A stretch of 64,000 nucleotides of DNA from Oxyruncus cristatus (taxonomy: Eukaryota; Chordata; Aves; Passeriformes; Cotingidae), in contig VXAY01006938.1 in the NCBI GenBank assembly GCA_013399855.1, forward strand, positions 124,001-188,000, written 5' to 3'. How positions within the stretch are numbered: position 1 is the first letter of the stretch; the number at the start of each line of letters is the position of its first letter. Shown one piece after another: positions 1 to 13,500 of the stretch. The position numbers were made by a program, and so were the translations under genes. A model generated the notes under the pieces. The model saw nothing but the letters and a program-made list of their open reading frames with translations. It was not told where the DNA came from and made no database searches.

Positions 1-1813
1 ATGAACAGATTCAAAATGTTACTATACAAAAGATACTTATATGTATCTAGATTCCCTAGTCCTTCAAAAACAAAGGTAACTCTTTTAATACAGAGGATGT
101 AAATTTAAGAGCTACTTAAAATGGAAAAGCTATGATAGAAACTAAAAGGGGCAGCTGAAAGAGTAAACGTCTGCAGAAGACTTGAAACATTTAAAGCCAA
201 CACATTTCAAGGCTTGAAGCAACTACATATAGTTATTCAAAAAGGCTCTAAAAAGACTAGACAATCATAACAATTAAAAACAAAATAAATGAGATTGCTA
301 AGAATAAAAGGACATACTTTAAAAGCTGCTGTGCTAGAAAAACGAGAACACTCAAAAAGAACAAGACAGCAGGTTAAATGAAAAAACATGGTAGCTGTCT
401 ATAAAGAACAAACAAAACCAATCAAACAAAACCCCAAGATTCACTGCCTTTGATCTACTATAGTAATGAAATGGTATTTTATCATCCCTTAGATATCTGG
501 AAAGGGAGTATGAATTGCTTCCACAATACAAGAAGTACAGTGACTCTTTAATCATATACTCAGGATGCAGAATGAACTTCAGTTGGGTTTTTTTGTGGAA
601 AGAATGGTAAGAATTCCCTTCTTATTGGGGAAGGCATGAAAATGGCCTTCATTTTAAGCTTCCTTTGGATAGGATACAAAATAAACAAGCATCTCAGCAG
701 AATATTTCTCAGTTTTGAGCCCTGTGGGCCATCTTCTGCAGCCCATTATTATCTGGAAGTCCTCTTGATTTCAATGAGGCCCCTATCTGAGTAATATATA
801 TTTTGTTGGCATCTCCTGAGTCAGTAAGAGAACTGAAAGACAAGGGAAGCATTTTTGGCCTTTTTGGTTTCCATTCTAGAGATGTTTATAACTTAGCTGA
901 AGTTCATTTGAGTAAGAATAGGACTCTGATTCATGGGAATAAAATACATCATTGAAATACAAAACAAAAGTTTCATGATAAATTATTTGAAAGGCTTAAA
1001 GCCTTTAACATTTTTCTAAAGCAAAAGTCTAGCAAGTTATGTGGACCTCAAAACAGCAGCTTCAGCAGTGTTCTTTGGAGAGCAAGAAGGAGGAATGCCC
1101 CACTTTTGCATGGACCTGGAAATGGCTATGAAGAGCACGATTTCTATACATAAAAACCCACAAAGCTAGCTTAACATCTCAAGACCTTCCACGGGGTGAA
1201 CCTTATTGGGATGGAATATAGTGGCTGAGAAACTGAAACAAGATTACAAAAGCTGTCTGCAGAACAGCTTGCAAAGGATCTGTCAAAATAACCAGCTTCA
1301 TCTTTTGACTGTGGTTTCAGTTTTGATGCATTACTGTAATAAAAGCTACTGTCATCACAAGTGTAACACAATGCTTCTCAGTGACTCCAGAACAGGACAG
1401 ACTTAAAGAGATTTCTGTGAAATACAGAGATCAGAGTTTCTAACTCAAAGCCAATAGACAGAGCAAAAGGATAATGTCATTATAGGCTGGTACAGCATTC
1501 TTGTAACTATTTTGCTTGACATTTGTTCATCATTTATTTGATGGGCAATTACTAATTTTCAATGGCTTCATCTCTTCGAAATAGAAGAGAGGCAAAGAAG
1601 ACAGGCAAATATTTAGTTGCATGCAAGGACCTGAATGCAAGAGGATGTCTTCAGTTCATGTTACCTTTTTTGGCCAGGCTTTCAAGTACACAGTGAAAAA
1701 TTTGCTAAGAATAGTAATAAGCTCTTAGTTTGACAACTGTGCACAGAACTGTCTTTGTAAAAAGTACTATCATTCAAAACTGAACATGCTAAAACTAAGC
1801 ATCATTTCCCAAC
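1..1813 (-). other. TTC27: TTC27 intron, 3' part missing
   Basis: This is the intron downstream of the 1814-2041 exon, starting with the donor gttggg read leftward from 1813. I see no exon, no clear interspersed repeat and no RNA gene. Open frames such as 1206-1406 (+) and 352-555 (-) look like chance. Retaining this intron would add only Val-Gly-Lys before a stop. Confidence 0.8.
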
Positions 1814-2041
1814 CTGCATAGGGTTGATCTGTACAGAACGTTCAAAGCACTCCACACATTCCCTGAATTCCCGGTTGCGGAGATGGAGGAGGCCTTTGGA
1901 GCGCTGGGCGCGGGCGCTGCGGTGCCTGGAGAGCTCCCACGCCTTGTCATAATACTGGTGGTCTTTAAGAACATCACCAAGCAAACAATATAGTCCCGGT
2001 GTTTCCTTTTTCTCTAACTCCCGCCTGAGTATTTCTTCCGC
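1814..2041 (-). CDS. TTC27: TTC27 coding exon (76 codons, TPR-containing)
   Basis: This is the last TTC27 exon in the window in transcription order, 228 bp, phase 0 at both ends. It begins [15 protein letters not shown] and ends [12 protein letters not shown], matching human TTC27 closely by memory. The stretch [12 protein letters not shown] to SVQINP has the TPR pattern: small residues at the A/G positions, an aromatic in helix B and a closing N-P. The acceptor is tctttaacag|GCG. The donor is CAG|gttggg, which keeps GT but departs from the usual GTAAGT. The next human residues (LGVWFSLG) are not encoded in the 1.8 kb that follows, so that exon lies outside. The 3' part of the exon uses CGC/GCC/CTC codons and holds seven CpGs in about 55 bp (about 1872-1922), unlike the AT-ended codons of its first half. 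A small open frame on the same strand in another register (1795-1980) is a shadow. Confidence 0.96.
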
Positions 2042-3570
2042 CTGTTAAAGAACAAAGAGAAATCAATACATAATGAGATTATTTATTTTCAGTTACATAC
2101 CCACCTGAGCCTAGACTGCTTTAGCACCTTGCAATCATCAGCTGAAGACTAAGAAGTAGGGCTAGTGAGGAAACCGTATCTTCATCCAACACAGCATCAA
2201 ACATGGAGCCTAGAGAGAACCTGGTTCCAAACTGATTTTTAAAAAAAACAACCCGAAAACCACTTCAACATCAACATAATATTATGCCTTTTGTTTAACA
2301 CACTAAGGCAAAGTAAACCATTAAAAAAAAAGAAGCAGCTTTCTCCTCTTTTTATATCTTAGGTATGTATTCTGTTCCAAAAGCAAACATCAGTCCTGGA
2401 CATTAAACCTACACCTACGTCATAGCAATGCAGTATCAGCACTATTAAGGTATCTGCAATCCTAATTGTTTATTATTTATGTTTTTTTCATTTCCTAGTA
2501 AGTACTTTTGCAATGGGAGTTCTCTTCCCTTTTCTCTAATTGCTCTTTTTTGAAAATAGTGATTTCCATTCTATTACATCTAAAGACCCATCCACTTTCA
2601 TTGTAGAAATGCTACTCTTCTACACAAGATGCAGAAGTTATAAATTCATGTAGTTATAGATTTATCTACTCTGAGATAAAATATATTCAATATAGATACA
2701 ACATTATGGGAAAGAAGACACAAGCTTTGTCTCCCAGACATCTATTATGGGCTATAACTAACTTTCAAAATCTCTTTTATCTCAGGGCCACTATCTCGCT
2801 CTAACAATAAAATTATTGTTTCTCTTTTAAACAAGAGATAGTCTGCTTTCTGTGGCTTTTTGAAAAGACAAATACACTGGGACAGATGATCTGTTGTCTA
2901 CACTGAACTCTTACATCAGTCCCCTGCTGCAAAAATGTAACATACATAATTAAGATCAGTATAATTTTTCTATTAGAAAAGATCCCCTTGAAACACCTAA
3001 ACCAAGAAGAATCCAACACAGCCTACCACAGATTAAAGTTCAACATTGTAACATAAGTCATTCTTCTATCATATCTAGTTTATCTAAAAAGAAACCTGAC
3101 ATCATCTCTGCATATAAATTATTACTGCTTTTCTTGTTTCTGTGAGAATTGCTTTCTTTGACCTTCAGAAGAACTCTAGGGAAGCAAATTCTCTTACTCC
3201 AATTGGTAAAATTCATTAAACCTGTATGAATATCATCTGTAGAAAAATGCCCTTTTTTTTTTAACTTTGTTTTGAAAGATTTAATGCATACTAATTTTAG
3301 CATCTCATTCTCACTATTACTTTTGTTAAATAAAGTCTGCAAACATTTGAAGTGGACAAATGTGAAGAAGGGATGTATTGTTCTGATTTTTAAAAGAATC
3401 TTAAAACTAGCGAAAATTGAATCCCTTTAAGGAGAAAATTGGTGGTTGATCATTAGAAAAATAACTTGATGACAAGTGCTTTTAAGAAAGGCAAAGAAAC
3501 TATTAATGTTTAAAATTAGCCCAGTCAAAGCTCTAGGAAAATCTCATCTAACTAGAAGACTGTACTTACA

Positions 3571-3708
3571 GAATCATAGAATGGTTTGGGTCAGAAGGGA
3601 CCTTAAAGATCATCTAGTTCCAACCCCCTTGCCATGGGCAGGGACACCTTCCACCAGACCAGGTTGATCAAAGCCCATCCAGCCTGGTCTTGAACTCTTC
3701 CAGGGACT
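3571..3708 (-). mobile_element. CR1 LINE 3' end fragment (5'-truncated)
   Basis: The + strand begins gaatcatagaatggtttggg and continues with the typical reverse complement of an avian CR1 3' end (gaagggaccttaaagatcat, then the ccagcctggtcttgaac wording). The element therefore lies in minus orientation, with its 3' terminus at 3571 marked by the tcatagaat-type terminal repeat and a truncated 5' end near 3708. It lies inside a TTC27 intron in the same orientation as the gene. Severe 5' truncation is normal for CR1. Confidence 0.92.
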
Positions 3709-4089
3709 TAGTTAAAGTGCAGTTTACTCCCTCTTACCTGCCTCCATTAGTTGCTATGACATATTAATAATAGACCTAAAGATTATTTTTTTTTGCTGGA
3801 GCAGAGAGAGTTGTGTGCTTTATTATTGCAGTAATTACACTAGGCACCAAAGGATAAAGTGGATTTTTTTCCCCTTCAGATAAAGAAAGAAGATTAAAAT
3901 GTTGCTCTGTAAATAGGAGATATAAGGTGAAAAGTGCATTGCATGCTTCTTCTTTGCCACTTCCTCTGCAGAGCACTCCCAAGCTCAGATTGCTATTCTG
4001 TGGCAATGCCTACACTAGAAAAACAACCATTCACTAATGGTTTTTTACATTCAAGAGCATAAAAATGTCATGTTCTGGTCTAAGCTTAC

Positions 4090-4130
4090 AAAAATTCATT
4101 GCCAACATAAATAAAAATTCATTGCCAACA
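4090..4130 (+). repeat. tandem duplication, period 23
   Basis: aaaaattcattgccaaca occurs at 4090-4107 and again at 4113-4130, identical, with a short spacer. Confidence 0.9.
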
Positions 4131-7100
4131 CAGATAAAACAGAGAATTAAATAAGCAGAAGTCTGACTTTTCTTCATCTGATTAGTTATCTGATCACCTC
4201 TCTGGCATGTTGCAAACATTTTTATTACTTAAATCTGTAAAGGCTAGTAAAAAGTTCATAACTACAAACTAAAAAAAAAAGGCAAAACAAAACCCTGTAC
4301 TATCAAAACATGTGTCTTCTACAAGAACAGATAATACTTTAAAAACAGGTTCATTCTATTTAGGTTTCTGTGGGGAAAAAAAAATAAATTCCTTTATCCT
4401 AACTTTGTAGTAAACTATTTTCAAAAAAACACATTTGATCTTTGATAAGAACACTGTTTCTACAAACACAAATCTTAACAACAAAAACATTTTCCACATA
4501 GTTCACACAACATACATAAAAAGAAATATAGCAATTCATTCTTATCCATTAAACATGTATTAATTATTAATTTGCACATTTGATAACTAAAAGTTATACC
4601 TAAATTTAATAAGATTTGATACAAAAATTATCCATTAAAAGATATCTAAAAAGAAAATATGAAGATGTATTTATAACACTACTTTTCACAGAACTGTCTG
4701 CATCAAAATGGATGGGATTCAATGCTTAGTTCAAAAGTCAGCTGACTTAAACATGAGAAAGATTTAGGCTCTTGCTTTCTGGACTAGTACAGTTGGCGTG
4801 GGACTGCAATGCTTCACAAAAATCTCCAATCTTTAAAGAGGGGTCTAGTTTAAATAAAAAGTGGTGCCTTTTCATTACTTACTACACAGACTCCAGGAAA
4901 CCTAGTTCAAGATTGATCCTGCATTTGGCTTCCCAGCCATAAACTTCCATTTGTCATCCCATCCATGTGTTCCCATGCCTTTGTTTCCTAGAAGAATCTC
5001 CTAGCCTCGCTCTTTGCAGATCTACCGGTTCTATTATTTGTCAATTCATTCCTTTGCTAGTTCTAAGTATTTCCTAAAAAGCTTTCATTTTTTCTGCTTG
5101 CACATTATTTAGTTGGTTACCAGAGCAGTAGCACAAAGAAGCAGAACAGATGAGCATGGAGAAGGGTAGTGACAGAAAAGGAAAGCTCTTTGGTTTTCAT
5201 TTTCCCTGTAACTTCATGCACGACCTGGAGCAAGACATTTACTCTTCTTTCTTAACTTTGTAGCTACATAGAGGAATGCACACCTGCCTTCTATGACTGT
5301 AATGATATGTAGTGGAAATGAATCCAAGTTCTTGAAGAGCTCATGCACTAATACTTCATATCTGGGAAGCAATTCCTGAATTTAAAGGTGAGCTTCTGAG
5401 ATCTTGCCATATTGTGTTTCCTCACTCAAATGTTTTGAGATGATCTCCATCATGTCATAACAAGGAAAATAACCCCGTAGAACGTGGATTGCTGGGGTAT
5501 GTTGGTCTAAAACCAGACTGCATATCATGATGTATACTCTGATGAGATGATGAAATAGGGATAGGGCTGAAAATAGAGTTCTAAGATGAAATATCCAGCT
5601 GATGATGAAAGACAGATCTCATGCATCTATCAAAGGTCAGCAGCTACGATGCAATAGAGTTCTTGCCAGGGAGAAAGACCTCACTTCAAATGGAAGAACT
5701 GAAAATTCACATTTCTGGTTCACCCTTTCTTTAGCAGGGAAGTAGTACCATTTTCAGTGTATTATCCATTTCCAGTGAGGTGGAAGGGACTTCTTACACC
5801 TTAACCAAATAAAGTTGTCTAATGTTAATAATACTCTGGAAATCTCCGGGTCCCCCTCATACTTAAAAGAAAGAAGAGGGACACTTTTCAACACCAGTCC
5901 TCACTACACACATGGAGATGTCTCCTTTTGCAACATGTCTGTTAACGGAATACTATGAGTAAACAATGAGAAAGCCACAGCAACAATCAACATACTGTAC
6001 ATTGAAACTTTATAATACTTTTTCAATTCTTTTTCTGTGCCCTGTTTTGCTCATCGCTTGGCACTCTGTTACGCTTCTGTTGACTCATGTTATAATAATA
6101 GTTTCTACTAATTTTGTTCAGGTTATGAAACGAGTGAATATAGAGCCATATCTAGTAACAGTAACAAATCCACAAAAAAAGTCTGCTAAACGTTACTGAC
6201 ATCTTACTCTGCAAAATTTGTACTGCTCCAGGGCCCTGTTATAACCAAATGAATTATGTATTTTCCAACTGCATCATGTGGAGCTTCACATGGTCTTATC
6301 TACATGCTCTGTTTCTTTATCGGTGGATAATTCAAAAGTAGGAGGAAAGAAGATATTACTTGGATGTGTAAGTACTCATCAAACACACTGATATTGCTGA
6401 TATCTGGATGTTTTATCAGAATGTTTCAGTATTTAAATTCAGATTTCCTACATAAAAGAATTTGTGAGTGAAAAACATACAGAAGTTTATTAAATAGAGT
6501 TTTTTCTTTTGGGTAGATATATTCTAAGCTCATTAATGATATTAACGTCCATTGACCAACATCCTGCTCCAGAAGATTTTCATGCATTCCTTCAGGAATA
6601 ACTACCATGTTTAAAAACATAAAAACATTTCTGATAAATACAAGCAGTTCATCCTCTGAATGTTTTCCAGTAAGAAGCACAAACAGTCACTCTCCTTGGT
6701 GTACAGCTATATGTTTCTAATTTTCTGTCTTTTTTTAGTTTGAAGCTAACTTTCTTCCAGCACTACTGTTATTTAGTACTTACATAGCATTTTCTATTTT
6801 TCAAAGCACAGCACAATCCCTCATTTCAAAAGCATTTCTAAGCAGTTTCCTGTGTCAGATATCCTGTCCTATTCTCAGAGTGCCATTTTCATAACTCCCT
6901 AAGGGCAGTTTGTGAATGTAACTGGGACAGAATGCATTTCCAGGAAATGGAAAATATTGACCTCTATTTCTCCACTGTACTGAGAAGATTGTGATATTAA
7001 CATACTATCCCCAAGGCATGCATAATGTGACAAAGAATTTGCCAGCAAGGCATATCTGTCAGTTTATAATGACCAAAATCTAGGCTTTGGTACATGACAA

Positions 7101-7770
7101 TTAGAAAAAACACGTAAGTATGAGACATTCTGCTTTTTTTTATATCTCTCTATTCATTAAACTTATGTTAAGCATAGTCTTTGTGCTTACTGTGTCATAA
7201 AGGCACACATACATTCGTATATTTAATGCCACCATATACCAAATGGGGAGAAAGAACGGAAAAAAGAAAAACCATATTTTTTTTGTCTGAAACTGAGTAT
7301 TTCTGAAATCTATTTAAATTCTGAAAATGTTGCTTGATAGCTTAATTTCCTGTTACAGCCTTTCTGTGTGAGAGGTTGCACCAGAAAAAACAGAGCTAAA
7401 GTTACACATGAGTAGGTATTCCTTCCAGGTATTATTTTCCAAAATCTTCCTACCATTGCTCTAATAGTACCAGAAAAATAATCAGCAATAAGAAGGCTGA
7501 TACAGCCTGCTACCAGCATTTTTAAACAGTTATGCCACTGACACTTAGAGTGAGGTGATGGCTTTACCTTGTCTTTATTTGGATCTGATCACACATAGTG
7601 GTAGCAGTGTTAAAAAAACGATGGAAAAGTTTAGGACAACATCGAAACATACTTAACAAGATAAAGCCTTTTAATCTTACACTACTTCTTCTCTCAAATG
7701 TTTGATTCTGTAATTTAAATATATTAACATCAAGTAATTAAATACATCAAGCACTGATGTTACTCTTTTT

Positions 7771-7797
7771 AAACTGTTTCTAAAAACTGTTTCTAAA
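7771..7797 (+). repeat. tandem duplication, period 13
   Basis: aaactgtttctaaa occurs twice in overlap, at 7771 and 7784. Confidence 0.9.
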
Positions 7798-8218
7798 GCT
7801 ATCAGTTTAAAATCGAGTAGGAAAGAAAATTAATAACCTCCCCGGACAAAATTTCAAGATCCCATCACAAATGACAGCTACAGCCTTCCTGAAATGCCCA
7901 CACTACACGTTGCCTTACCCATAATACTTAATTTAATTGTCCTTAAACATTTTCAAGAATGACTATCACAATCTTCTTGCTTCTCAATTTATTTCTTATT
8001 TACCAACTTCCATTTCATGTGGTTATTACTTCAAATAGTTTTTTTGGCATCCACAGGTTATGACAAGTTCATATATCATGTGTCTACTTTTCCAAAGCAG
8101 ACTTTGCTCATGATACCCTTGTAGGAGTGTCGTAAGTGACAGCTAAAGCCAGACAGTCCTTCCTCCTTCAGATGCTATTTCAAGACAGGATCTCAGCTGT
8201 ATAAAACATTTTTCTTAC

Positions 8219-8341
8219 CTTTCCATGTTGTCCTGCTCTTTCATAGCAGATTACTGCATCTTCCCACATTTCCAGTTCCTCAAATATTTGTAAGGCAGAG
8301 CTGGTGCATCCCAGCTCAAAGAGTAAACTTGCAAGCTGACG
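8219..8341 (-). CDS. TTC27: TTC27 coding exon (41 codons)
   Basis: This 123 bp exon, phase 0/0, reads [18 protein letters not shown], then an [19 protein letters not shown] block, and ends QHGK. It agrees almost residue for residue with the human TTC27 segment before the AEEILRQEL stretch. Its helix pairs (ALQIFEEL and [15 protein letters not shown] across the junction) look like the first of the canonical TPR units that continue in the next exon. Splice borders are good: acceptor ttatgtttcag|CGT and donor AAG|gtaaga. The exon is too short and too free of Met to be found as a standalone reading frame. It was recognised by reading the reverse complement between the splice sites. Confidence 0.96.
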
Positions 8342-10454
8342 CTGAAACATAAGAAATTCCAGGTAACCAAAAATAGGTAAGTAAATACTATCTACATTTT
8401 AAAAAGTTGTTAGAAGCATTAATGACATCAACAAGATGCAAACAGGTAACATGGAGTTATACTCTTCTGCCTGAAGAACAATTAAACTTCAAGTTGGAAC
8501 CTCAGTGTACATACCTCAAAAAACCCCCACCAACTGAAAAATAAGTGTTGTCATTTGAACAATTTAACAACATAACACAAATATGGAAATGGGCATGGCA
8601 AGAATGAATTGACAGAGAGGAACTTGCAGCCCTTAAATGAGGCACACGGCCCATGCGGCTGGAGAACAGCTGCAGCAGGACATTGGGAATGCAGAGTGGG
8701 AAACAGAGGCTGAAGTAGGGAACTAAAGCCACTTCCAGCAATGCTTTGTCATAGTAATATGTACCTGCGGAAGAAGAGAGAAAGGCTCTGAAGCAACTTG
8801 GTTTGGTACTTTTGAGAAATCTCTGTCCCAAGCAGCCACTGCCAAAGGGTTTTAGTTTTTAGCCAAATCAATATTGGATCTGAGTTCAGGTTCAACTCCC
8901 TAGTTGAATTTTCCCCACAGTTAAGTCAGCCTCTTTGTTATTTCAAAATCAGCAATTATCTCAGTGTACTTATGAAAATGAATGAGTTATCTTTTCAATT
9001 TAAAAACGAACAAGGCATGTTTTCATGATGTGGAAAAGTTGTCTTTGGTCTCTGTTTTTTACGAGGAGATTAAAATTGCAAATAAGTTTTCACTTTTGAA
9101 GAACGGGTAATTTATTTACCATGTTTGACAGATATACAACTAGGTTTGCAAAAACAAATGGGAGTATTCTGTATGAGGGCAGCTACCTATGCTGTGAGAT
9201 CCCACACAGTTAACCCCTGCAGTGGTTTTGGTGATCCTGAATGGATTCCCTGAAATTCTCCACAGATACAATGGACCTCTCTTTATTGACTTGGGTTCAG
9301 CATGTGTTACAAATCCAAGGAGTTACTATAGAGGAATAGACTGGTAGTAAAAAAAAAAATTAATTAACAACTGGCTATAGTTCTTTGATGTAAATATGTA
9401 ACAAACTCTGAAAACCCGTTTGTTAGCTTGACATGAATCACTTAGGAAAAAACAAACATTTGTAAGTGTCTAGAACTAAATCTCATCAATGTTCAACTAA
9501 ATTTACTCAGAGTTAAATTTGGTAAAATATATACAGGCGATGTGTCTTCATTACGACTAGAAGACTGAAAACATCTTTCACTATAAATCCCCATTTTAGC
9601 ATTTCTATCTTTGGCTTGGATTGAAAATGCCACTCTGACAATTGGAAATGCAAACCACATTTGATAGTTTTATTGGAAGTGCCTGGTGAAAGGTTATGTA
9701 GAATAACTTAAGAATGCTTGGAGAAGATATGATTGGTTAAAACAACATGTGCTGAGATCAGAAATCAAAACCGAATAAAACACCATTAAAAGTAAACAAC
9801 ATGAATACCTTTGGAGGTATGCAATGTAAACAGTTTTCTCGAGTTTGTTAAGTACAGCATCATCAGATAAGACTTTACTGTGTAGATTTCTGTTCTAGAA
9901 AGTCAAGATAAACAATGTAGTTATGGGTAAAAAAAAATTCTGTCAGCACTAGTAAAAAGGGGAATGTCTCAAAAATAAAAGCGGTCTCAGCTCAAGGAGT
10001 TCTTCAGTGTACTGTTGACTCCTAAATTTGGCTGCTTTCACCATGATCCACTTCCTGAAGTGAATTTTAAAAGACAAGAAAGATACAAGTAGCAGTATAT
10101 AAGTAAACCAGTAATAAATAGTAAGGCAGTGGCAAGATTATTTTAATAGGAGATATGTTGGAAGCTTGTAAGTTTTAGTCTATTTTTTATTGGAGGAAAA
10201 AGGAAAGTAAAGAAGAATTGCACTAACAAGCAATTACTTCTGCGCACGACAGAACAACACATCTGAAAGCACAACACTGTAGAACTTGATTTCTCTCCAG
10301 AAAAACCTGGGGTGGGTTAGGTTAGGTTATGTCTTTATTTCTACAAGGTTTCAACTCAAGGTCATATCACGCTCTCTTGACTTTGGAGTGATGCAGTATC
10401 AAAAATAAGCACCACAGACTTTTAAGTAAAGCTTGAAATGGGATTGTTTCACAC
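8342..10454 (-). other. TTC27: TTC27 intron (2.1 kb)
   Basis: Shortest intron of the set. A 109-codon minus frame at 8502-8831 lies here, but it resembles no family I know and has no splice context, so it is not called. No clear repeat was seen. Confidence 0.85.
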
Positions 10455-10550
10455 CTGTATGGCCCAACGTGGAGGCACCTGACAACAGTAGAAAATCTTC
10501 ATGCGTTCAGATGCTGATGTATTTGCATTTTCAAATTGGTCTGCAAGTGC
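10455..10550 (-). CDS. TTC27: TTC27 coding exon (32 codons)
   Basis: A 96 bp exon, phase 0/0, encodes [18 protein letters not shown] followed by [14 protein letters not shown]. The second half is nearly identical to the human protein ([14 protein letters not shown]). The ENANTSAS loop is the variable part in the comparison I can make. Acceptor gtgtttacag|GCA and donor CAG|gtgtga are both usable. It joins in frame to RQLASLL of the next exon. The segment precedes the regular TPR array and is rich in aromatic and Cys residues. I assign no specific binding role to it. Confidence 0.95.
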
Positions 10551-13500
10551 CTGTAAACACAAAGTATATCTTGATTTAGTATTTACTTAGATTTAATCAA
10601 CCTAAAAAAAATCCCGTAATTTTTCTTTTATGGCATTACAAATTTTAGGCAATCTTTACATACTGGAGAAATTACAATCAAGTTAACACTAAATGCCAGT
10701 AAACTTACACCATAATATGCTACCACCCTCTTTATTACCCCACGTAAGAAAATATAATAAACATTTATGTAAAAACCTTTTATCACAGGTAATAATAAAT
10801 TTTAAAAAAAAGACTTTGAAGATATTCCGGTTTCAAAGTGCACGTAACGGGAATAAGAATCAAATTTACAATGTCAAACAAATACTTGCAGAGTTAAACT
10901 GCATCATATATTAAAGTGACTTTGCCTAATGCATTTCAATTCTTTAGCTAGTTTTCTCCTAAGACAGAATTGATGTACTTAAGGCATGACATTTCTTATT
11001 AAAAAGACAAACATATTACAGTGGACCATGGTTTTGGAAACACAGAATAAATTATTGTGACTTGGCATACAATTCAATTCAGGCTATTTATTTTTCTTTT
11101 GGTGGAGCTTTGGATTGTTGAAATGTTTTGTTCTGAAGCCCTTTGAAAGAGAATGGTAACTTTCACATAGCAAAACCGCACCACTAAGTTTTTCTCTGAA
11201 AACCCACCATGAAGTTATTTAAATCAAAATTCAATGGCAAAAAAAATACAGTATTAAAGGAGGCTACAGCCAGAAAGTTGGTTAGAAATTTTAAGATAGG
11301 AGAGAAACTCTCTTCAAATGCCAGTCATGACTAAACTAGCGAATAAAAGGTCAGAGGTATATATAAAAAAAAAAAAGAGTATTAACCTACTTGCTTTCAC
11401 ATGATTCACTTATCAAAGACTTGCTTATAACTCAATCAAAGACTTACAGAAGGAGCTAGACAGGTGGTCAGAATTTTCTCAGCTTTCTGCAAGTGAATGG
11501 AAAGATTCCCAAGCAAAATTCTCTTTCTAAATTCAACTTGGCTACCCAATCTATATTAATAATGCTAATGATAGCTGTATAAAATCAATTATATGATTTA
11601 AACTGCTAAGCATCTTGTAACTGCTATTGATGTTTATGGGATTTACTAAATGGTTTCATTCTTTTAATAAGAAAAAAAAATCAGAACACGCAGCAATAAT
11701 TGAGGCTTTAAATCCATGCTTAATCTCCCAATTTTAAATATTAATATTTAAAATATTCAGTCTTATTCACATTATGTTTCATAAAATTATCTCCAGAGAC
11801 CTGTTCCTAGAGATTATCCAGAAACCTATGGCAAGAAAATGGTTAAGGTGTATTTGTAGTAAGGAAAACGACAGACTAATAAAATCGCATTCCTTTACAC
11901 AGTTTCAGACAATCCAAAAAGAGTTGGACTAAAATAAAACTTTTAAAGTAATATTATTTAATTACAGACTTCACTTGAATACAAACTAAATAAAAAAAAA
12001 TCATATTTTGCTGTTTTAGTTCTGCTGAAATCTACTAATGCTATGCAGAAGCACATTTTTCTATACTCTGTTGCAACAGAAATTAAACTGAAAAATCATC
12101 CAATTCCTTCAGTAATTATTTTTTGAGACCAGACAAAGTAATAAAATACAGTTGAAAAATTTTAAAATAATAATCACTCTAAGCCTCAGCAAAGCCAGAA
12201 AACCCTGAATACATCCTGCAGAATAATTTTGAGGAGAAAAGGAGATGGAAGGCAAAAAATGTTTTAAGTCAATCAAAATGTTTTCTTCTTGTTTTAGCTT
12301 TTTGCCCCCCCCCTTAAAATTTCTATTGTTGCAAAAAAACCCTGAAAGTCAAAGAAAAATACTTTTTCAAAAGCAATGTATTCTATTAGAAAATTTGTGG
12401 CCACACCTTTTTTACATTTCCCAAGCAGAAAAGCCTTATGTGACGTGTTGTAGGTGAATATGACTTAAGAATTAGAATTCTCCCTCTTCCAAAAACAAGT
12501 GCTCTGTTCAGAGTTCTAACAGCAACTGAAAACGTAGGTAGAATATATGCATATTACACATTCCTTAAAAAGATTAAGTGACCATGCATTTAGAAGCCAT
12601 TAAAATCCATGGTTTATGCACTCTCTAATATGTTTAAAAAAAAAGCTCTGACAGTTCACACTACTAATGAAAACAAGGTACTCAAAAATTGAATTCTATG
12701 TTTCTGAATTACGCTTGAAGAAACAAAATTTGGGTTGTATAGTGGCAAGAAAATGAGAACCCTAACAGTATTGCACAGCAAATATCTAATCACAGAACAT
12801 TAAATCAATACAATCAAAAAGAGAGCACTGCCAAGTGAGCATTCATTTTCATTAATAACCTTCAACATAAATACCATGTAATAACCACCCTATATAAACA
12901 CAAAATACTTGCAACACAGTCAGACGTAAGATTTTGTGCTTCAGTTTAAATTGAGACTCAAATTCCTGCCTTAAAAGTTGTTATAAAGAAATACAGCAGA
13001 AACTAACTAAAGGTACAACTCTAAATGATTTATGAGTTCTTCCAAATGCAGCATTTAAAACCATCAAACTTAACAGGTCACTCTCACACCATGTAACACA
13101 CCCTTTTCCCAAGGCTTGAGCTGTCAGAGATAACGAGTCCTTAAGTCAAAAATCACAGTCCAGAGACACAATTAATCCAGTCTGGAAACAACAAAACCAG
13201 ATAGTTTTGATGGAATTTTATATCATTAGCAAAGACCACATGATTGCCACATGAAGGCAGGAAAAGTCATTCTTGAAACTATAATTTATTCTACCCACCT
13301 CATACTCTGGCAAGAGATTAATAGGTACAATAGCATACAATAGGTACTGCCTGTTTGGGATGTTAATCTGAAATGATCACATTATCATTTTTATTACTTT
13401 ACTAATCAACCTCAGGCTAGTCATTTTCCTAATCAAACTCAGATGGTTAAAGTTTATGATTAAAGTACATGAAGTTTGTAAAGGATGTTTCCCACCCTGG

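Larger units (their letters stand above)
2042..8218 (-). other. TTC27: TTC27 intron (6.2 kb)
   Basis: Intron between the 41-codon and 76-codon exons, AT-rich. It contains a reverse CR1 3' end (about 3571-3708) and two short tandem duplications (4090-4130 and 7771-7797). The rest shows nothing I can name; small open frames have no recognisable protein. Confidence 0.85.

Noticed and set aside
5521..5640. Several TGATGA/CTGA motifs suggesting a C/D snoRNA
   Set aside because: Boxes are on the strand opposite to TTC27 transcription, spacing is wrong and no terminal stem is evident.
8502..8831. 109-codon minus-strand frame
   Set aside because: No resemblance to TTC27 or any family I know, no splice borders, and it lies wholly within an intron.
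10314..10329. Telomere-like ggttaggttaggtta
   Set aside because: Only about two units of TTAGGT, not the vertebrate TTAGGG, and no further array.
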